Shown: positions 1-8,473, numbered from the stretch's first letter. The stretch: DNA of 61,482 nt from an uncultured Bacteroides sp. (GCA_900542985.1 UQPQ01000013.1:1-61482), one strand, 5' to 3'. The notes: a model not told the origin generated them from the letters alone. Translations and numbers: made by a program.

Positions 1-18
1 CGACTCATAAATCTACCC

Positions 19-189
19 TTAATCGTGTATTGGATGATAGTTGCGGATTTTAGGTATATAATTACGGGAATCATAATAGCAATACATTCTGACAGGTTCA
101 TTTGTTTTATTATAAAAGGTAAATGCCTGGGATCTCCAACAGCCTGTAAGTGTAATTATTAATATTGCGATGAATAGCAGGTTTTTCAT
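19..189 (-). CDS. Small predicted lipoprotein, 56 aa
   Basis: The protein starts MKNLLFIAILIITLTGC, a short basic start, a hydrophobic stretch and a lipobox (LTGC, Cys17), so it should be exported and lipidated. The mature part is only about 40 residues and is rich in Tyr, Asn and Arg; I recognise no family. A Bacteroides -7 box lies about 33 bases upstream on the same strand, which supports real expression. The gene is shorter than typical lipoproteins and could be a C-terminally truncated remnant. Function unknown. Confidence 0.5.
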   Translation of the reverse strand: MKNLLFIAILIITLTGCWRSQAFTFYNKTNEPVRMYCYYDSRNYIPKIRNYHPIHD

Positions 190-221
190 CTTATGAACGA
201 TTAGGTTAAATCTTTGTATCG

Positions 222-229
222 CAAATATA
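222..229 (-). promoter_or_regulatory. -7 promoter box of the small lipoprotein gene
   Basis: Read on the minus strand this is TATATTTG, matching the Bacteroides -7 consensus TAnnTTTG. It overlaps an (AT)8 run. No clear -33 TTG is visible in the AT-rich spacer. Confidence 0.45.
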
Positions 230-240
230 TATATATATAT
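225..240. repeat. (AT)8 dinucleotide run in a promoter
   Basis: Eight uninterrupted AT units lie in the spacer and overlap the -7 box of the lipoprotein promoter. Such tracts can change length by slippage, which would alter promoter spacing; that consequence is inference. Confidence 0.7.
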
Positions 241-390
241 TCATAATCCAGTATCTGCATCTATGTTTTTTATCTGGGATGTTTCTGATAACGGCATAGG
301 GAGGATTGGGATGGATATATGCTATTTGTTGTCAATAAGAAAACCGGTGATACAAGTAGTCTGCAGAAGATGGATTTTCTTGTAAAACAC

Positions 391-421
391 TTGTTTTCCG
401 CTATTTGATTTTGTATATTTG
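391..421 (+). promoter_or_regulatory. Promoter of the HU-like gene
   Basis: TTG at 391-393, a 20-bp spacer and TATATTTG at 414-421 fit the Bacteroides -33/-7 promoter. Transcription would start near 427, so the 22-bp repeat array at 438-525 would lie in the 5' untranslated region. The rest of 190-546 shows no gene. Confidence 0.6.
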
Positions 422-437
422 TAGGAGAACGAAAGGC

Positions 438-525
438 GTCTCTCTATAAGGAGACACCCGTATCATTGGGCTGGGACGACTGTCTCTTTGCAATGAGACG
501 AGTGTCTCCTTGCAGTGGGACGTCC
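438..525. repeat. Dispersed repeat, copy 1: four tandem 22-bp palindromic units
   Basis: Units start at 438, 460, 482 and 504. Each is close to GTCTC-N8-GAGAC (the ideal core, GTCTCATTGCAATGAGAC, is a perfect palindrome) followed by a 4-bp linker such as GAGT, GACT or GTCC. Other copies of the same design lie at 33500-33587 and 59344-59431. This copy is between the promoter and start codon of the HU-like gene. Confidence 0.9.
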
Positions 526-546
526 GATAAACCTAAATCTTATATT

Positions 547-1155
547 ATGGCAATAAAATTTGAATTCTATCGGACACCGGTTACTGCCGGTACCCAAAAA
601 AAACGTTATTATCCCAAAGTTATACACTCGCGCTGTGTGGATACTGAAAAACTGTCGCAGGAAATACACAAGTGCTGCACGCTGACTGTGAGTGATGTGC
701 GGGCTGTACTGATTGCCTTGAGCGAACAGCTTGCTTCTCATCTGGAAAGTGGGGAACGGGTACATCTGGACGGACTGGGATACTTTTCTGTTACATTGAA
801 AGCACCCGAGGTGTCCGATCCTAAAACGACCCGTTCTACCTGCGTCAGTGTAAAGACGGTTCGCTTTCGCCCGGATGCGGAGTTGAAGGAACTGCTGGAA
901 GAAGCAGAAATCAGACGGTCGGACTGGAGGCCGCATTCGCAGGTATGGACCGATGAGGAGATGGAGAAACGGCTGGCCGACTATTTCCGTTCGGAACCTT
1001 TCCTGACACGCCGGAAATTTCAGGAGCTTTTTACTCTTACCAGAACAACGGCTCTCCGGTATATCCATCGGCTGATAGAGGAGGGAAAGTTGCGGAATGC
1101 CGGCACACGTGCGCAGCCGGTATATGTAGAGGGGAAAACCTCGTCAACATATTAA
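547..1155 (+). CDS. HU-like DNA-binding protein (HU/HIG family), 202 aa
   Basis: Residues 1 to about 125 look like the Bacteroidetes HU-HIG fold: an N-terminal MAIKFEFYRTPV extension, helices around LSQEIHKCCTLTVSDVRAVL, then a strand segment RVHLDGLGYFSVTL typical of the HU beta arm base. About residues 135-195 add a helical region (FLTRRKFQELFTLTRTTALR) resembling a winged helix. It should bind and bend DNA as a nucleoid or accessory factor. I chose ATG 547, where family homology begins; an upstream in-frame start at 466 would translate the repeat array. Family assignment is good, exact role unknown. Confidence 0.8.
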   Translation: MAIKFEFYRTPVTAGTQKKRYYPKVIHSRCVDTEKLSQEIHKCCTLTVSDVRAVLIALSEQLASHLESGERVHLDGLGYFSVTLKAPEVSDPKTTRSTCVSVKTVRFRPDAELKELLEEAEIRRSDWRPHSQVWTDEEMEKRLADYFRSEPFLTRRKFQELFTLTRTTALRYIHRLIEEGKLRNAGTRAQPVYVEGKTSSTY

Positions 1156-1175
1156 AGAATTATTTCCGTAATCGC

Positions 1176-1206
1176 TTGTATTATCTGTGGAAAACATCTA
1201 ATTTTG
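1176..1206 (+). promoter_or_regulatory. Promoter of the fumarate reductase operon
   Basis: TTG at 1176-1178, a 20-bp spacer and TAATTTTG at 1199-1206 match the Bacteroides promoter. This gives a leader of about 160 bases before frdC. Confidence 0.55.
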
Positions 1207-1373
1207 CACTGCATATTTTATGTTTTTTTGAGTTGGCAAGTGGATTAGGCTTTCCTCGATTTAACAAAGGTATTCAAAACCTTGTTCACTCGTAACCCGA
1301 AACCTTGTCGGTTCAAAAAAAGGCTTGAAAACTCAATCAAAACAATTAAATAATTTTTTAAAATCAATCATTT

Positions 1374-2045
1374 ATGTGGTTAAGTAATTCATCTATTGGA
1401 CGGAAAGTGGTGATGAGTGTAACTGGTATCGCCCTTGTCCTGTTTCTAACATTTCACATGGCGATGAACCTTGTTGCATTGTTCTCGGGAGAGGCATACA
1501 ACATGGTTTGTGAGTTCCTCGGAGCAAACTGGTACGCATTGGTAGCTACAGTGGGACTGGCTGCTTTGTTCGTAATTCACATTCTTTATGCTTTCTGGTT
1601 GACTGTACAGAACCGTGCAGCTCGCGGTCATGAACGCTATGCAGTGACTGCAAAACCAAAAAACGTAGAATGGGCTTCTCAGAACATGCTGGTACTGGGT
1701 ATCATTGTAATTCTGGGTCTGGCTCTTCACTTTGTGAACTTCTGGTACAAAATGCAGTTTGCTGAAATCATCGGCAACCCGATGATGGGTGGTCTTCATG
1801 CTGCCGACGGTTATGGTTACATCATGCAGACTTTCTCTAACCCGGTATTCTTTGTTCTGTACATCGTTTGGCTGGCTGCCTTGTGGTTCCACCTGACTCA
1901 CGGTTTCTGGAGTGCTATGCAGACTTTGGGATGGAATAACCAAATCTGGATCAACCGCTGGAAATGCATCTCTAACATCTATTCTACCATCATCGTACTT
2001 GGCTTCATGCTGGTAGCTGTTGTATTTTTTGTGAAAAATCTGTGA
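1374..2045 (+). CDS. frdC: Fumarate reductase / succinate dehydrogenase cytochrome b subunit
   Basis: Membrane anchor of the quinol:fumarate reductase that makes succinate at the end of the anaerobic reductive pathway. The 223-residue protein shows five hydrophobic segments. Histidines in them, near H28, H69, H119 and H173/H176, match the axial ligands of di-heme cytochrome b in the Wolinella-type enzyme. It starts the frdCAB operon, with the flavoprotein and iron-sulfur subunits downstream. The 193-bp gap to frdA is filled with octad repeats rather than a gene. Direction in vivo (fumarate reduction) is inferred from the genus. Confidence 0.95.
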   Translation: MWLSNSSIGRKVVMSVTGIALVLFLTFHMAMNLVALFSGEAYNMVCEFLGANWYALVATVGLAALFVIHILYAFWLTVQNRAARGHERYAVTAKPKNVEWASQNMLVLGIIVILGLALHFVNFWYKMQFAEIIGNPMMGGLHAADGYGYIMQTFSNPVFFVLYIVWLAALWFHLTHGFWSAMQTLGWNNQIWINRWKCISNIYSTIIVLGFMLVAVVFFVKNL

Positions 2046-2047
2046 TA

Positions 2048-2235
2048 AGTTTTTAAGTTCTTGAGTTTTTGAGTTCTTGAGTGGAGTTCTTAAGTTTTGT
2101 ACTTTTTGAGTTTTTGGGAATGACCATCAGCTTAAGGAAACAACTTGAAACCCCAACCAATTATCAGCTTAAAAACCAACCAACTAAACAATAACAAACT
2201 TAAAAACTTAAAACTAACAAACTTAAATTAAAAAC
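2048..2235. repeat. Octad-repeat region between frdC and frdA, possible ORF-less cassette relic
   Basis: The left side (2048-2115) repeats AGTTTTTA, AGTTCTTG and AGTTTTTG with an 8-bp period. The right side (about 2168-2235) carries the complementary motif (AAACTTAAAAACT type), so the ends form an imperfect inverted repeat around about 50 bp of unique sequence. The same end structure brackets the four-helix-bundle gene downstream. Confidence 0.65.
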
Positions 2236-2238
2236 ATT

Positions 2239-4221
2239 ATGACTAAGATACTTGATTCTAAGATTCCTGAAGGCCCGATAGCTGAGAAATGGACTAACTA
2301 TAAAGCTCACCAGAAATTGGTGAACCCGGCTAACAAACGCCGTTTGGATATCATCGTGGTAGGTACTGGTTTGGCAGGTGCTTCTGCTGCTGCTTCACTG
2401 GGTGAAATGGGATTCCGTGTATTCAACTTCTGTATTCAGGACTCTCCTCGCCGTGCACACTCTATCGCTGCACAGGGTGGTATCAATGCTGCTAAAAATT
2501 ATCAGAACGACGGTGACTCTGTATATCGTCTGTTCTACGATACTGTAAAAGGTGGTGACTATCGTGCTCGTGAAGCAAACGTTTACCGTCTGGCTGAAGT
2601 TTCAAACAACATTATCGACCAGTGCGTGGCACAGGGCGTTCCTTTTGCTCGCGAATATGGTGGTACACTGGCTAACCGTTCGTTCGGTGGTGCACAGGTA
2701 TCTCGTACTTTCTATGCGAAAGGTCAGACTGGTCAGCAGTTGTTGCTGGGTGCTTACTCTGCTTTGAGCCGTCAGGTAGGTGCTGGTACTGTAAAATTGT
2801 TTACTCGTTACGAAATGCTCGATGTAGTATTGGTTGACGGTCGTGCTCGCGGTATCATCGCTAAGAACCTGGTAACTGGTAAGTTGGAACGTTTTGCTGC
2901 TCACGCAGTGGTTATCGCAACAGGTGGATACGGTAACACTTACTTCTTGTCTACTAACGCAATGGCATGTAACGTTACTGCTGCAATGTCTTGCTACCGT
3001 AAGGGAGCGATGTTTGCAAATCCGGCTTACGTGCAGATTCACCCGACTTGTATTCCGGTACACGGAGACAAGCAGTCTAAGCTGACTTTGATGTCTGAAT
3101 CTTTGCGTAACGACGGTCGTATCTGGGTTCCGAAGAAACTGGAAGATGCAAAAGCATTGCAGGCTGGTACTAAGAAGGGTAGCGATATTCCTGAAGAAGA
3201 CCGTGACTATTACTTGGAACGCCGTTATCCGGCATTCGGTAACTTGGTCCCGCGCGACGTGGCTTCACGTGCTGCAAAAGAACGCTGCGACCATGGCTTC
3301 GGTGTAAACAACACTGGCTTGGCTGTATTCCTCGACTTCTCTGAAAGTATCGAACGTCTGGGTATCGACGTTGTTCGTCAGCGTTACGGTAACTTGTTTG
3401 ATATGTACGAAGAAATCACCGACGTAAATCCGGGCGAACTGGCTCGTGAAATCAACGGTGTGAAATATTATAACCCGATGATGATTTATCCGGCTATCCA
3501 CTATACAATGGGTGGTATCTGGGTAGACTACGAATTGCAGACTACTATCAAGGGTCTGTTTGCTATCGGTGAATGTAACTTCTCTGACCACGGTGCAAAC
3601 CGTTTGGGTGCTTCTGCTTTGATGCAGGGATTGGCAGACGGTTACTTCGTATTGCCTTATACTATCCAGAACTATTTGGCAGACCAGATTACTGTGCCTC
3701 GCTTCTCTACAGATCTTCCTGAATTTGCTGAAGCTGAAAAGGCTGTACAGGCTAAGATCGATCACCTGATGAATATCAAGGGTAAGAAGTCTGTAGACTC
3801 TATCCACAAGGAATTGGGTCGCGTAATGTGGGAATATGTAGGTATGGGACGTACTGCCGAAGGTTTGAAGACCGGTTTGGCTAAGTTGAAAGAAATCCGC
3901 AAGGAATTCGAAACCGAACTGTTTATCCCGGGTGCAAAAGAAGGTATGAACATCGAGCTTGACAAGGCTTTCCGTCTGGACGACTTTATCACAATGGGTC
4001 AGCTTATCGCTTACGATGCGTTGAACCGTGAAGAATCTTGTGGTGGTCATTTCCGTGAAGAACACCAGACTGAAGAAGGTGAAGCTAAACGTGATGACGA
4101 AAACTTCTTCTACGTGGCTTGCTGGGAATATCAGGGAAGCGACGACAAGGCTCCGGTATTGTACAAAGAACCATTGGTTTACGAAGCAATCAAAGTACAG
4201 ACTCGAAATTACAAGAGCTAA
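2239..4221 (+). CDS. frdA: Fumarate reductase / succinate dehydrogenase flavoprotein subunit
   Basis: Catalytic subunit, 660 residues. The Rossmann motif [15 protein letters not shown] is near residue 42. [11 protein letters not shown] contains the histidine (about H74) that covalently binds FAD in this family. [18 protein letters not shown] and the C-terminal-side FAD segment [18 protein letters not shown] are all present. It reduces fumarate with electrons passed from FrdC through FrdB. The codon set is strongly biased (GGT, CGT, AAC, CTG), as expected for a highly expressed gene. Large open frames on the opposite strand here are shadows. No defect seen. Confidence 0.97.
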   Translation: MTKILDSKIPEGPIAEKWTNYKAHQKLVNPANKRRLDIIVVGTGLAGASAAASLGEMGFRVFNFCIQDSPRRAHSIAAQGGINAAKNYQNDGDSVYRLFYDTVKGGDYRAREANVYRLAEVSNNIIDQCVAQGVPFAREYGGTLANRSFGGAQVSRTFYAKGQTGQQLLLGAYSALSRQVGAGTVKLFTRYEMLDVVLVDGRARGIIAKNLVTGKLERFAAHAVVIATGGYGNTYFLSTNAMACNVTAAMSCYRKGAMFANPAYVQIHPTCIPVHGDKQSKLTLMSESLRNDGRIWVPKKLEDAKALQAGTKKGSDIPEEDRDYYLERRYPAFGNLVPRDVASRAAKERCDHGFGVNNTGLAVFLDFSESIERLGIDVVRQRYGNLFDMYEEITDVNPGELAREINGVKYYNPMMIYPAIHYTMGGIWVDYELQTTIKGLFAIGECNFSDHGANRLGASALMQGLADGYFVLPYTIQNYLADQITVPRFSTDLPEFAEAEKAVQAKIDHLMNIKGKKSVDSIHKELGRVMWEYVGMGRTAEGLKTGLAKLKEIRKEFETELFIPGAKEGMNIELDKAFRLDDFITMGQLIAYDALNREESCGGHFREEHQTEEGEAKRDDENFFYVACWEYQGSDDKAPVLYKEPLVYEAIKVQTRNYKS

Positions 4222-4228
4222 ACAGCAA

Positions 4229-4739
4229 AGTTTTTGAGTTTTTAAGTTTTTAAGTTTGCTTATGGGCACGTTTAAGGACCTTTTGGTTTGGAAAAAGGGA
4301 ATGGAACTGGCTAAGTTGGTATATCAATGTACTGCCGGTTTCCCTATCGAAGAACGCTTTGGTCTGGTAGCTCAGCTTAGAAGATGTGCGATTTCAATAC
4401 CTTCTAATATTGCAGAAGGTTTTGGAAGATGTACGGATAAAGATCTTGTTCATTTTCTATATATGGCCTTGGGGTCTTGCAATGAACTGGAAACTCAGAT
4501 GATACTTTCGCACGATTTGTCGTTTGTGGATTCTGACCGGTTCAGAGAAATGGAGATTCGGATAAATGAGGTCGCTAAAATGTTAGGTTCTCTAATTTAT
4601 AGAAGAAAGAACGGATTGGATACAAATATCAGGACTGAATACGATAGAAGTGTCTGAAGCATACAATGAACTGAAAACTTATAATTTTGTCGAGAATGAA
4701 TCGACAAACTAAAAAACTAACAAACTAAAAAACTAAAAT
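4229..4739 (+). mobile_element. Putative cassette: four-helix-bundle ORF with inverted octad-repeat ends
   Basis: The left end has AGTTTTT at 4229, 4237 and 4245 and AGTTTG at 4253 (8-bp period). The right end, 4704-4739, is the inverted version (CAAACTAA and AAAAACTAA alternating). Together they bracket a single ORF and split frdA from frdB. The structure looks like a non-autonomous insertion cassette; no transposase is present, so mobility is inference. Confidence 0.5.
4262..4657 (+). CDS. Four helix bundle protein (23S rRNA intervening-sequence family)
   Basis: A 131-residue all-helical protein. FKDLLVWKKGMELAKLVY, FGLVAQLRRCAISIPSNIAE and GFGRCTDKDLVHFLYMALGS are hallmarks of the S23/IVP family of small pentameric helical bundles. 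In other bacteria these are encoded in 23S rRNA intervening sequences or scattered in genomes; biochemical function is unknown. I chose ATG 4262, since the upstream TTG at 4256 is inside the repeat end. It sits in the same direction within frdCAB, so it is probably co-transcribed, and the octad inverted repeats suggest it arrived as a unit. Confidence 0.85.
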   Translation: MGTFKDLLVWKKGMELAKLVYQCTAGFPIEERFGLVAQLRRCAISIPSNIAEGFGRCTDKDLVHFLYMALGSCNELETQMILSHDLSFVDSDRFREMEIRINEVAKMLGSLIYRRKNGLDTNIRTEYDRSV

Positions 4740-4742
4740 CAC

Positions 4743-5498
4743 ATGGATAAAAATATATCATTTACGCTGAAAGTTTGGCGTCAGAACGGACCGAAGGAAA
4801 AAGGTCATTTCGATACATTCCAGATGAAGGATATCCCGGGTGATACTTCATTCCTGGAAATGCTGGATATCTTGAACGAGCAGTTGATCGAAGAAGGTAA
4901 AGAACCGGTGGTATTCGACCATGACTGCCGCGAAGGTATCTGCGGTATGTGTTCTTTGTATATCAACGGACATCCTCACGGACCTGCTACAGGTGCAACT
5001 ACTTGCCAGATCTACATGCGCCGTTTCAAAGATGGTGATGTAATCACTGTAGAACCATGGCGTTCTGCCGGTTTCCCGGTTATTAAAGACTTGATGGTAG
5101 ACCGTACTGCTTACGATAAGATTATGCAGGCTGGTGGTTTCATTAGTGTACGTACTGGTGCTCCTCAGGATGCAAATGCAATCCTGATTCCGAAACCAAT
5201 CGCAGACGAAGCAATGGATGCTGCTTCTTGTATCGGTTGTGGTGCATGTGTGGCTGCTTGTAAGAATGGTTCGGCTATGTTGTTCGTATCTGCTAAAGTT
5301 AGCCAGTTGAACCTGTTGCCTCAGGGTAAACCGGAAGCTTTGCGCCGTGCTAAAGCAATGATTGCAAAAATGGACGAACTGGGATTCGGTAACTGTACAA
5401 ATACTCGTGCATGTGAAGCTGAATGTCCGAAGTGCGTTTCTATCAGCAACATCGCTCGCTTGAACCGCGACTTTATCAAGGCTAAACTGAAAGACTGA
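4743..5498 (+). CDS. frdB: Fumarate reductase / succinate dehydrogenase iron-sulfur subunit
   Basis: Electron-transfer subunit of 251 residues. The N-terminal half has the plant-type [2Fe-2S] motif [12 protein letters not shown] with the fourth Cys in GATTC. The C-terminal half has [11 protein letters not shown] for [4Fe-4S] and [14 protein letters not shown] for the remaining cluster ([3Fe-4S] in this family). It links FrdC heme and quinol to FrdA FAD. It is the last gene of the operon and is followed by a strong terminator. Confidence 0.97.
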   Translation: MDKNISFTLKVWRQNGPKEKGHFDTFQMKDIPGDTSFLEMLDILNEQLIEEGKEPVVFDHDCREGICGMCSLYINGHPHGPATGATTCQIYMRRFKDGDVITVEPWRSAGFPVIKDLMVDRTAYDKIMQAGGFISVRTGAPQDANAILIPKPIADEAMDAASCIGCGACVAACKNGSAMLFVSAKVSQLNLLPQGKPEALRRAKAMIAKMDELGFGNCTNTRACEAECPKCVSISNIARLNRDFIKAKLKD

Positions 5499-5532
5499 TA
5501 GGAGTTTGTTCTCCGTGAAATAGAATTTTGAG

Positions 5533-5574
5533 GAAGTTGTGTGGAATGTAAATTCTGCACAACTTCTTTTTTTT
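5533..5574 (+). terminator. Terminator of the frd operon
   Basis: Stem GAAGTTGTG / CACAACTTC with a 16-base loop, followed by a run of Ts. Confidence 0.85.
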
Positions 5575-5670
5575 GCACGTATGCAAGGGGAGAAGAAAGG
5601 AACTGGCTTCTTTTCAAACGTTGATAAACGTAAAATAACTTTAAACGGATTGTGATAGATTGATTTTCTA

Positions 5671-5701
5671 TTGGATTTTTATTGCGAAAGTGTTACATTT
5701 G
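5671..5701 (+). promoter_or_regulatory. Promoter with no downstream gene on its strand
   Basis: TTG at 5671-5673, a 20-bp spacer and TACATTTG at 5694-5701 match the Bacteroides promoter. It points into a region with no coding sequence on this strand; dprA lies on the other strand. Confidence 0.6.
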
Positions 5702-5706
5702 TGTCG

Positions 5707-5773
5707 TGATTTTTTTCATAGTATTAGATTTAAGGTTAACAAGGTTGGGAGAAAGCGTTCTCCCATTTTTTTT
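5707..5773 (+). ncRNA. Candidate orphan small RNA of about 65 nt
   Basis: Expected start about 5707 from the promoter box; the end is set by a compact terminator at 5747-5773 (GGGAGAA-AGCG-TTCTCCC then a T run). No start codon with a useful ORF lies between. The 5' part is U-rich and unstructured. It is an independent promoter-to-terminator unit of small-RNA size; function and targets are unknown. With the frd terminator this accounts for most of the 5499-5828 gap. Confidence 0.5.
5747..5773 (+). terminator. Intrinsic terminator of the candidate small RNA
   Basis: Seven-bp stem GGGAGAA / TTCTCCC, loop AGCG, followed by A and eight Ts. Confidence 0.8.
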
Positions 5774-5828
5774 GCCCTTTACTGATTGCTCCGGAAACCG
5801 GACGGTCTGCCGGTTGTTTCCGGAAATC

Positions 5829-6944
5829 TTAGATCAGTTTATACATTCCTCCTGCCAGTGTGCGGATCATTCCTTTTAATTCCAGTTCGAACAGAATACC
5901 GGTGAGACGGTTGATGGCAATGTTGCTGGCTACTACCAGTGCATTGATTTGTATGCCTTCGGGCTGAGCGGACAGCAGACTGATGATTTTTTCTTCTTCG
6001 TCCGACAGGTCGGGGAAAAGTTGCCGCTGAATGGCCTGTGGGGGCTGTACGGAAGGGGTGTTCCAGTTCATGGCTTCTACAAATTGGGCTGCGTCTTGCA
6101 GAAGGGCGGCGCGGTTGAGACGGATGAGCTGGTTGCATCCTGCCGAATAAGGAGCATCGATGCGTCCGGGAAAGGCAAAGCAGTCGCGGTTGTAGCTTTC
6201 AGCAATTCCGGCAGTAATGAGTGAACCTCCTTTCTCGGCAGATTCTATCACAAGGGTGGCATCGCTGATGCCGGCTACAATGCGGTTTCGTTTTACAAAG
6301 TTTTGTTTGTCGGGATTGGTGCCGCTCATAAACTCGGTGAGCAGTCCGCCTTGCGAAAGCATATCGGCAGCTGTACGGCGGTGTACACTGGGATAGATAC
6401 GGTCTAAGCCGTGTGCCAGTACGCCTACCGTGTCGATGCCGTATTGCAGGGCAGCACGGTGAGCGTGGATGTCGATGCCGTATGCCAGTCCGCTTACTAC
6501 CAGTACATCGGGCAAGAGTGCCTGTAGCTCTTTCAGAAAGCGGAGGCAGATGTCTTTGCCGTATTCGGTGGCGTTGCGGGTACCTACCATGCTGATGATG
6601 TGACGGCGGTTGAGGTCGGCTGTACCCCGGTAGAAGAGTACGAGGGGAGCGTCGTTGCATTCGCGAAGCCGCGAGGGGTAAGCCTCGTCTAAGGCTGTCA
6701 GGCAGGTAATGTGGTTTTTCTCTGCAAAACGGAGCTCTGCTTCGCAAAGGCGCAATACGTCCGGAGCATCGAGAGCCTGAAGGATTCGGTCGGGAAGCTC
6801 CGGTATTCTTTCTTTCAGTGTCTTTCTTTCTTCAAACAAAACAGAGGCACTGCCGGCTGCCTGTATCAGCTGGTGGGCAGTGATAAGGCCGATACCCGGT
6901 AAAAGAGGGAGGGCCAGCCGGTATAGAAGTTCTTCTTGTTTCAT
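5829..6944 (-). CDS. dprA: DNA-processing protein DprA
   Basis: A 371-residue DprA/Smf protein, which binds single-stranded DNA and loads RecA during natural transformation and related recombination. The Rossmann-like core carries GTRNATEYG, VVSGLAYGIDIHAH, GVLAHGLDRIYP and GGLLTEF, characteristic of the family. The N-terminus has a helix-hairpin-helix-like region (LLPGIGLITAHQLIQ). The C-terminal 60 residues look like the DprA winged helix (EGIQINALVVASNIAINRLTGI). Its start overlaps the thioesterase stop by 4 bases, so the two are translationally coupled. Confidence 0.95.
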   Translation of the reverse strand: MKQEELLYRLALPLLPGIGLITAHQLIQAAGSASVLFEERKTLKERIPELPDRILQALDAPDVLRLCEAELRFAEKNHITCLTALDEAYPSRLRECNDAPLVLFYRGTADLNRRHIISMVGTRNATEYGKDICLRFLKELQALLPDVLVVSGLAYGIDIHAHRAALQYGIDTVGVLAHGLDRIYPSVHRRTAADMLSQGGLLTEFMSGTNPDKQNFVKRNRIVAGISDATLVIESAEKGGSLITAGIAESYNRDCFAFPGRIDAPYSAGCNQLIRLNRAALLQDAAQFVEAMNWNTPSVQPPQAIQRQLFPDLSDEEEKIISLLSAQPEGIQINALVVASNIAINRLTGILFELELKGMIRTLAGGMYKLI

Positions 6945-7348
6945 TTCGATAGGTAAGGAGCAAATACGGTGTCGAAGAGTTCGCTGTTTCCTAAGCGGCC
7001 GTGTACCACACAGACAGTTTCTACGGTAGCTTTGATGACGACTTTCATGTCGGGAAGACGGAAGATGTCCTGATAAAATACGTATTTGATGCCTTCTTTC
7101 TTGAGATAGAGCTTGGAGACAAACTCATCGCCGCTTTTAAGTGGGGTCTTGAAGGCCATATTGAGGCGGGCTACTACGGGGTCGATGCCTTCGGTGTGGA
7201 GCTGGGCGAAACTGATGCCGGTAGCAGACAGAAATTCGTGACGGGTGTGCTCTATGTAGTGCTGGTAGTTGGCGTTGTTTACGATGCCCTGCAAATCGCA
7301 TTCGTAATCGCGTACCTTCATTTTTAGTTCGTAAACGTATTTTTCCAT
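6941..7348 (-). CDS. Acyl-CoA thioesterase, hotdog fold (4HBT/YbgC family)
   Basis: A 135-residue single hotdog domain. YECDLQGIVNNANYQHYIEH matches the 4-hydroxybenzoyl-CoA thioesterase/YbgC signature, with the catalytic Asp in ECDLQG and the central hotdog helix following. It should hydrolyse an acyl-CoA or acyl-ACP thioester; the substrate cannot be told. It is the first gene of an operon with dprA and has a -7 box just upstream. Confidence 0.88.
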   Translation of the reverse strand: MEKYVYELKMKVRDYECDLQGIVNNANYQHYIEHTRHEFLSATGISFAQLHTEGIDPVVARLNMAFKTPLKSGDEFVSKLYLKKEGIKYVFYQDIFRLPDMKVVIKATVETVCVVHGRLGNSELFDTVFAPYLSK

Positions 7349-7373
7349 GCTGTTTCTTGATTATGTGACTTTA

Positions 7374-7381
7374 CAAAGTTA
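7374..7381 (-). promoter_or_regulatory. -7 box of the thioesterase-dprA operon
   Basis: Minus-strand TAACTTTG, 25 bases before the start codon; diverges from the dus promoter. Confidence 0.55.
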
Positions 7382-7421
7382 ATGATTTTTGTGTCTATAC
7401 CTACGATCTGCCTGAAATTCG

Positions 7422-7429
7422 TATCTTTG
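7422..7429 (+). promoter_or_regulatory. -7 box of the dus gene
   Basis: TATCTTTG, 18 bases before ATG 7448. It lies inside the longer open frame starting at 7382, which argues for the later start codon. Confidence 0.6.
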
Positions 7430-7447
7430 CCGAAAACAGAGGAAAGG

Positions 7448-8380
7448 ATGATTACACTTTATGCAGCCCCTTTGCAGGGATTTACAGAAGCAGTGTGGCG
7501 GAATGCGCATGCAGAAGCGTTTGGAGGTATTGATGCCTATTACAGCCCTTTTGTGAGGCTGGAGAAGGGAGATTTCCGAAATAAAGACCGTCGGGATGTG
7601 GCTCCGGAGAATAACCGGGGGGTGCATCTTATTCCGCAACTGGTGGCTGGAGAAGTGGACGAATTGTGCAAGATAACCGATTTTCTGGTGGAACTGGGAT
7701 ACCGGAAGGTGGATGTAAATATGGGATGTCCGTTTCCTCTGATTGCGAATCGGGGGAAGGGATCGGGCATTTTGCCTTACCCGGACCGGGTGGGGGCGTT
7801 GCTCAAGGCAATGGAGAGTTATCCGCAGGTGGCTTTCTCTGTGAAGATGCGGCTGGGATGGCAGGAGCAGGAGGAATGGAAAGCGATTCTTCCGCTGCTG
7901 AATGACTCGTGTGTGCATCGTATCGTGTTGCATCCTCGTATCGGGAAACAGCAGTATAAGGGGGAGGTGAACACGAAGGCTTTTATGGAGTTTTACAGGG
8001 AGTGCCGTATTCCGCTGGTGTATAATGGCGATTTGTGTGGTGTGGCTGATATGTACGAATGGGTGGACAGGGCTCCGGATTTGTGTGGGCTGATGTTGGG
8101 ACGGGGACTGCTGGCAAATCCGTCGCTGGCAGATGAATTCCGTACGGGACATATGCCCGGGCAGACTGAGCTGTATCGGAAGGTGGAGCATATGCACATG
8201 CGGATGGTGGAAGGGTATCGCCGTCAGATTGAGGGGGGAGAGGCGCAATTGCTGGGCAAGCTGAAGACAATGTGGGAGTATTTGCTGCCACAGATGGATA
8301 AGAAGGCGCGTAAGGCGATTGTGAAGAGCAACAGGCTGGATAGCTATCTGCTGGCTGTGGAAAATGCGCTGAGGGGATAG
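7448..8380 (+). CDS. tRNA-dihydrouridine synthase
   Basis: FMN-dependent enzyme that reduces specific uridines in tRNA to dihydrouridine. The TIM-barrel protein starts MITLYAAPLQGFTEAVWRN, the FMN-binding start of the Dus family. It has the catalytic-cysteine region DVNMGCPFPLIANRGKGSG, and MLGRGLLANPSL near the phosphate-binding end. It is 310 residues from ATG 7448; the 22 extra upstream codons overlap a promoter box and are not family-like. The Dus subclass is not resolved. Monocistronic. Confidence 0.93.
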   Translation: MITLYAAPLQGFTEAVWRNAHAEAFGGIDAYYSPFVRLEKGDFRNKDRRDVAPENNRGVHLIPQLVAGEVDELCKITDFLVELGYRKVDVNMGCPFPLIANRGKGSGILPYPDRVGALLKAMESYPQVAFSVKMRLGWQEQEEWKAILPLLNDSCVHRIVLHPRIGKQQYKGEVNTKAFMEFYRECRIPLVYNGDLCGVADMYEWVDRAPDLCGLMLGRGLLANPSLADEFRTGHMPGQTELYRKVEHMHMRMVEGYRRQIEGGEAQLLGKLKTMWEYLLPQMDKKARKAIVKSNRLDSYLLAVENALRG

Positions 8381-8473
8381 AACGGCAGCCGGTAGTGAAT
8401 CATGGATAAGGCGGGTAGGAACGGGCCGGCTCCTGCGGGAGATGAATGGTGTGACCGACCCGATGGACAGTGA

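Noticed and set aside
438..525. CRISPR-like array
   Set aside because: Units are contiguous, palindromic and similar to each other with only 4-bp linkers; there are no unique spacers and no cas genes.
463..1068. Minus-strand ORF of 201 aa across the HU-like gene
   Set aside because: Shadow of a well-supported coding frame; its C-terminal part is a translation of the 22-bp repeats.
1265..1272. Minus-strand TAnnTTTG box upstream of frdC
   Set aside because: No gene follows on the minus strand within reach; probably a chance match.
3265..4269. Minus-strand ORF of 334 aa opposite frdA
   Set aside because: Low-complexity Cys/Phe/Ser/Thr-rich translation opposite strongly biased codons of frdA; no family signal.
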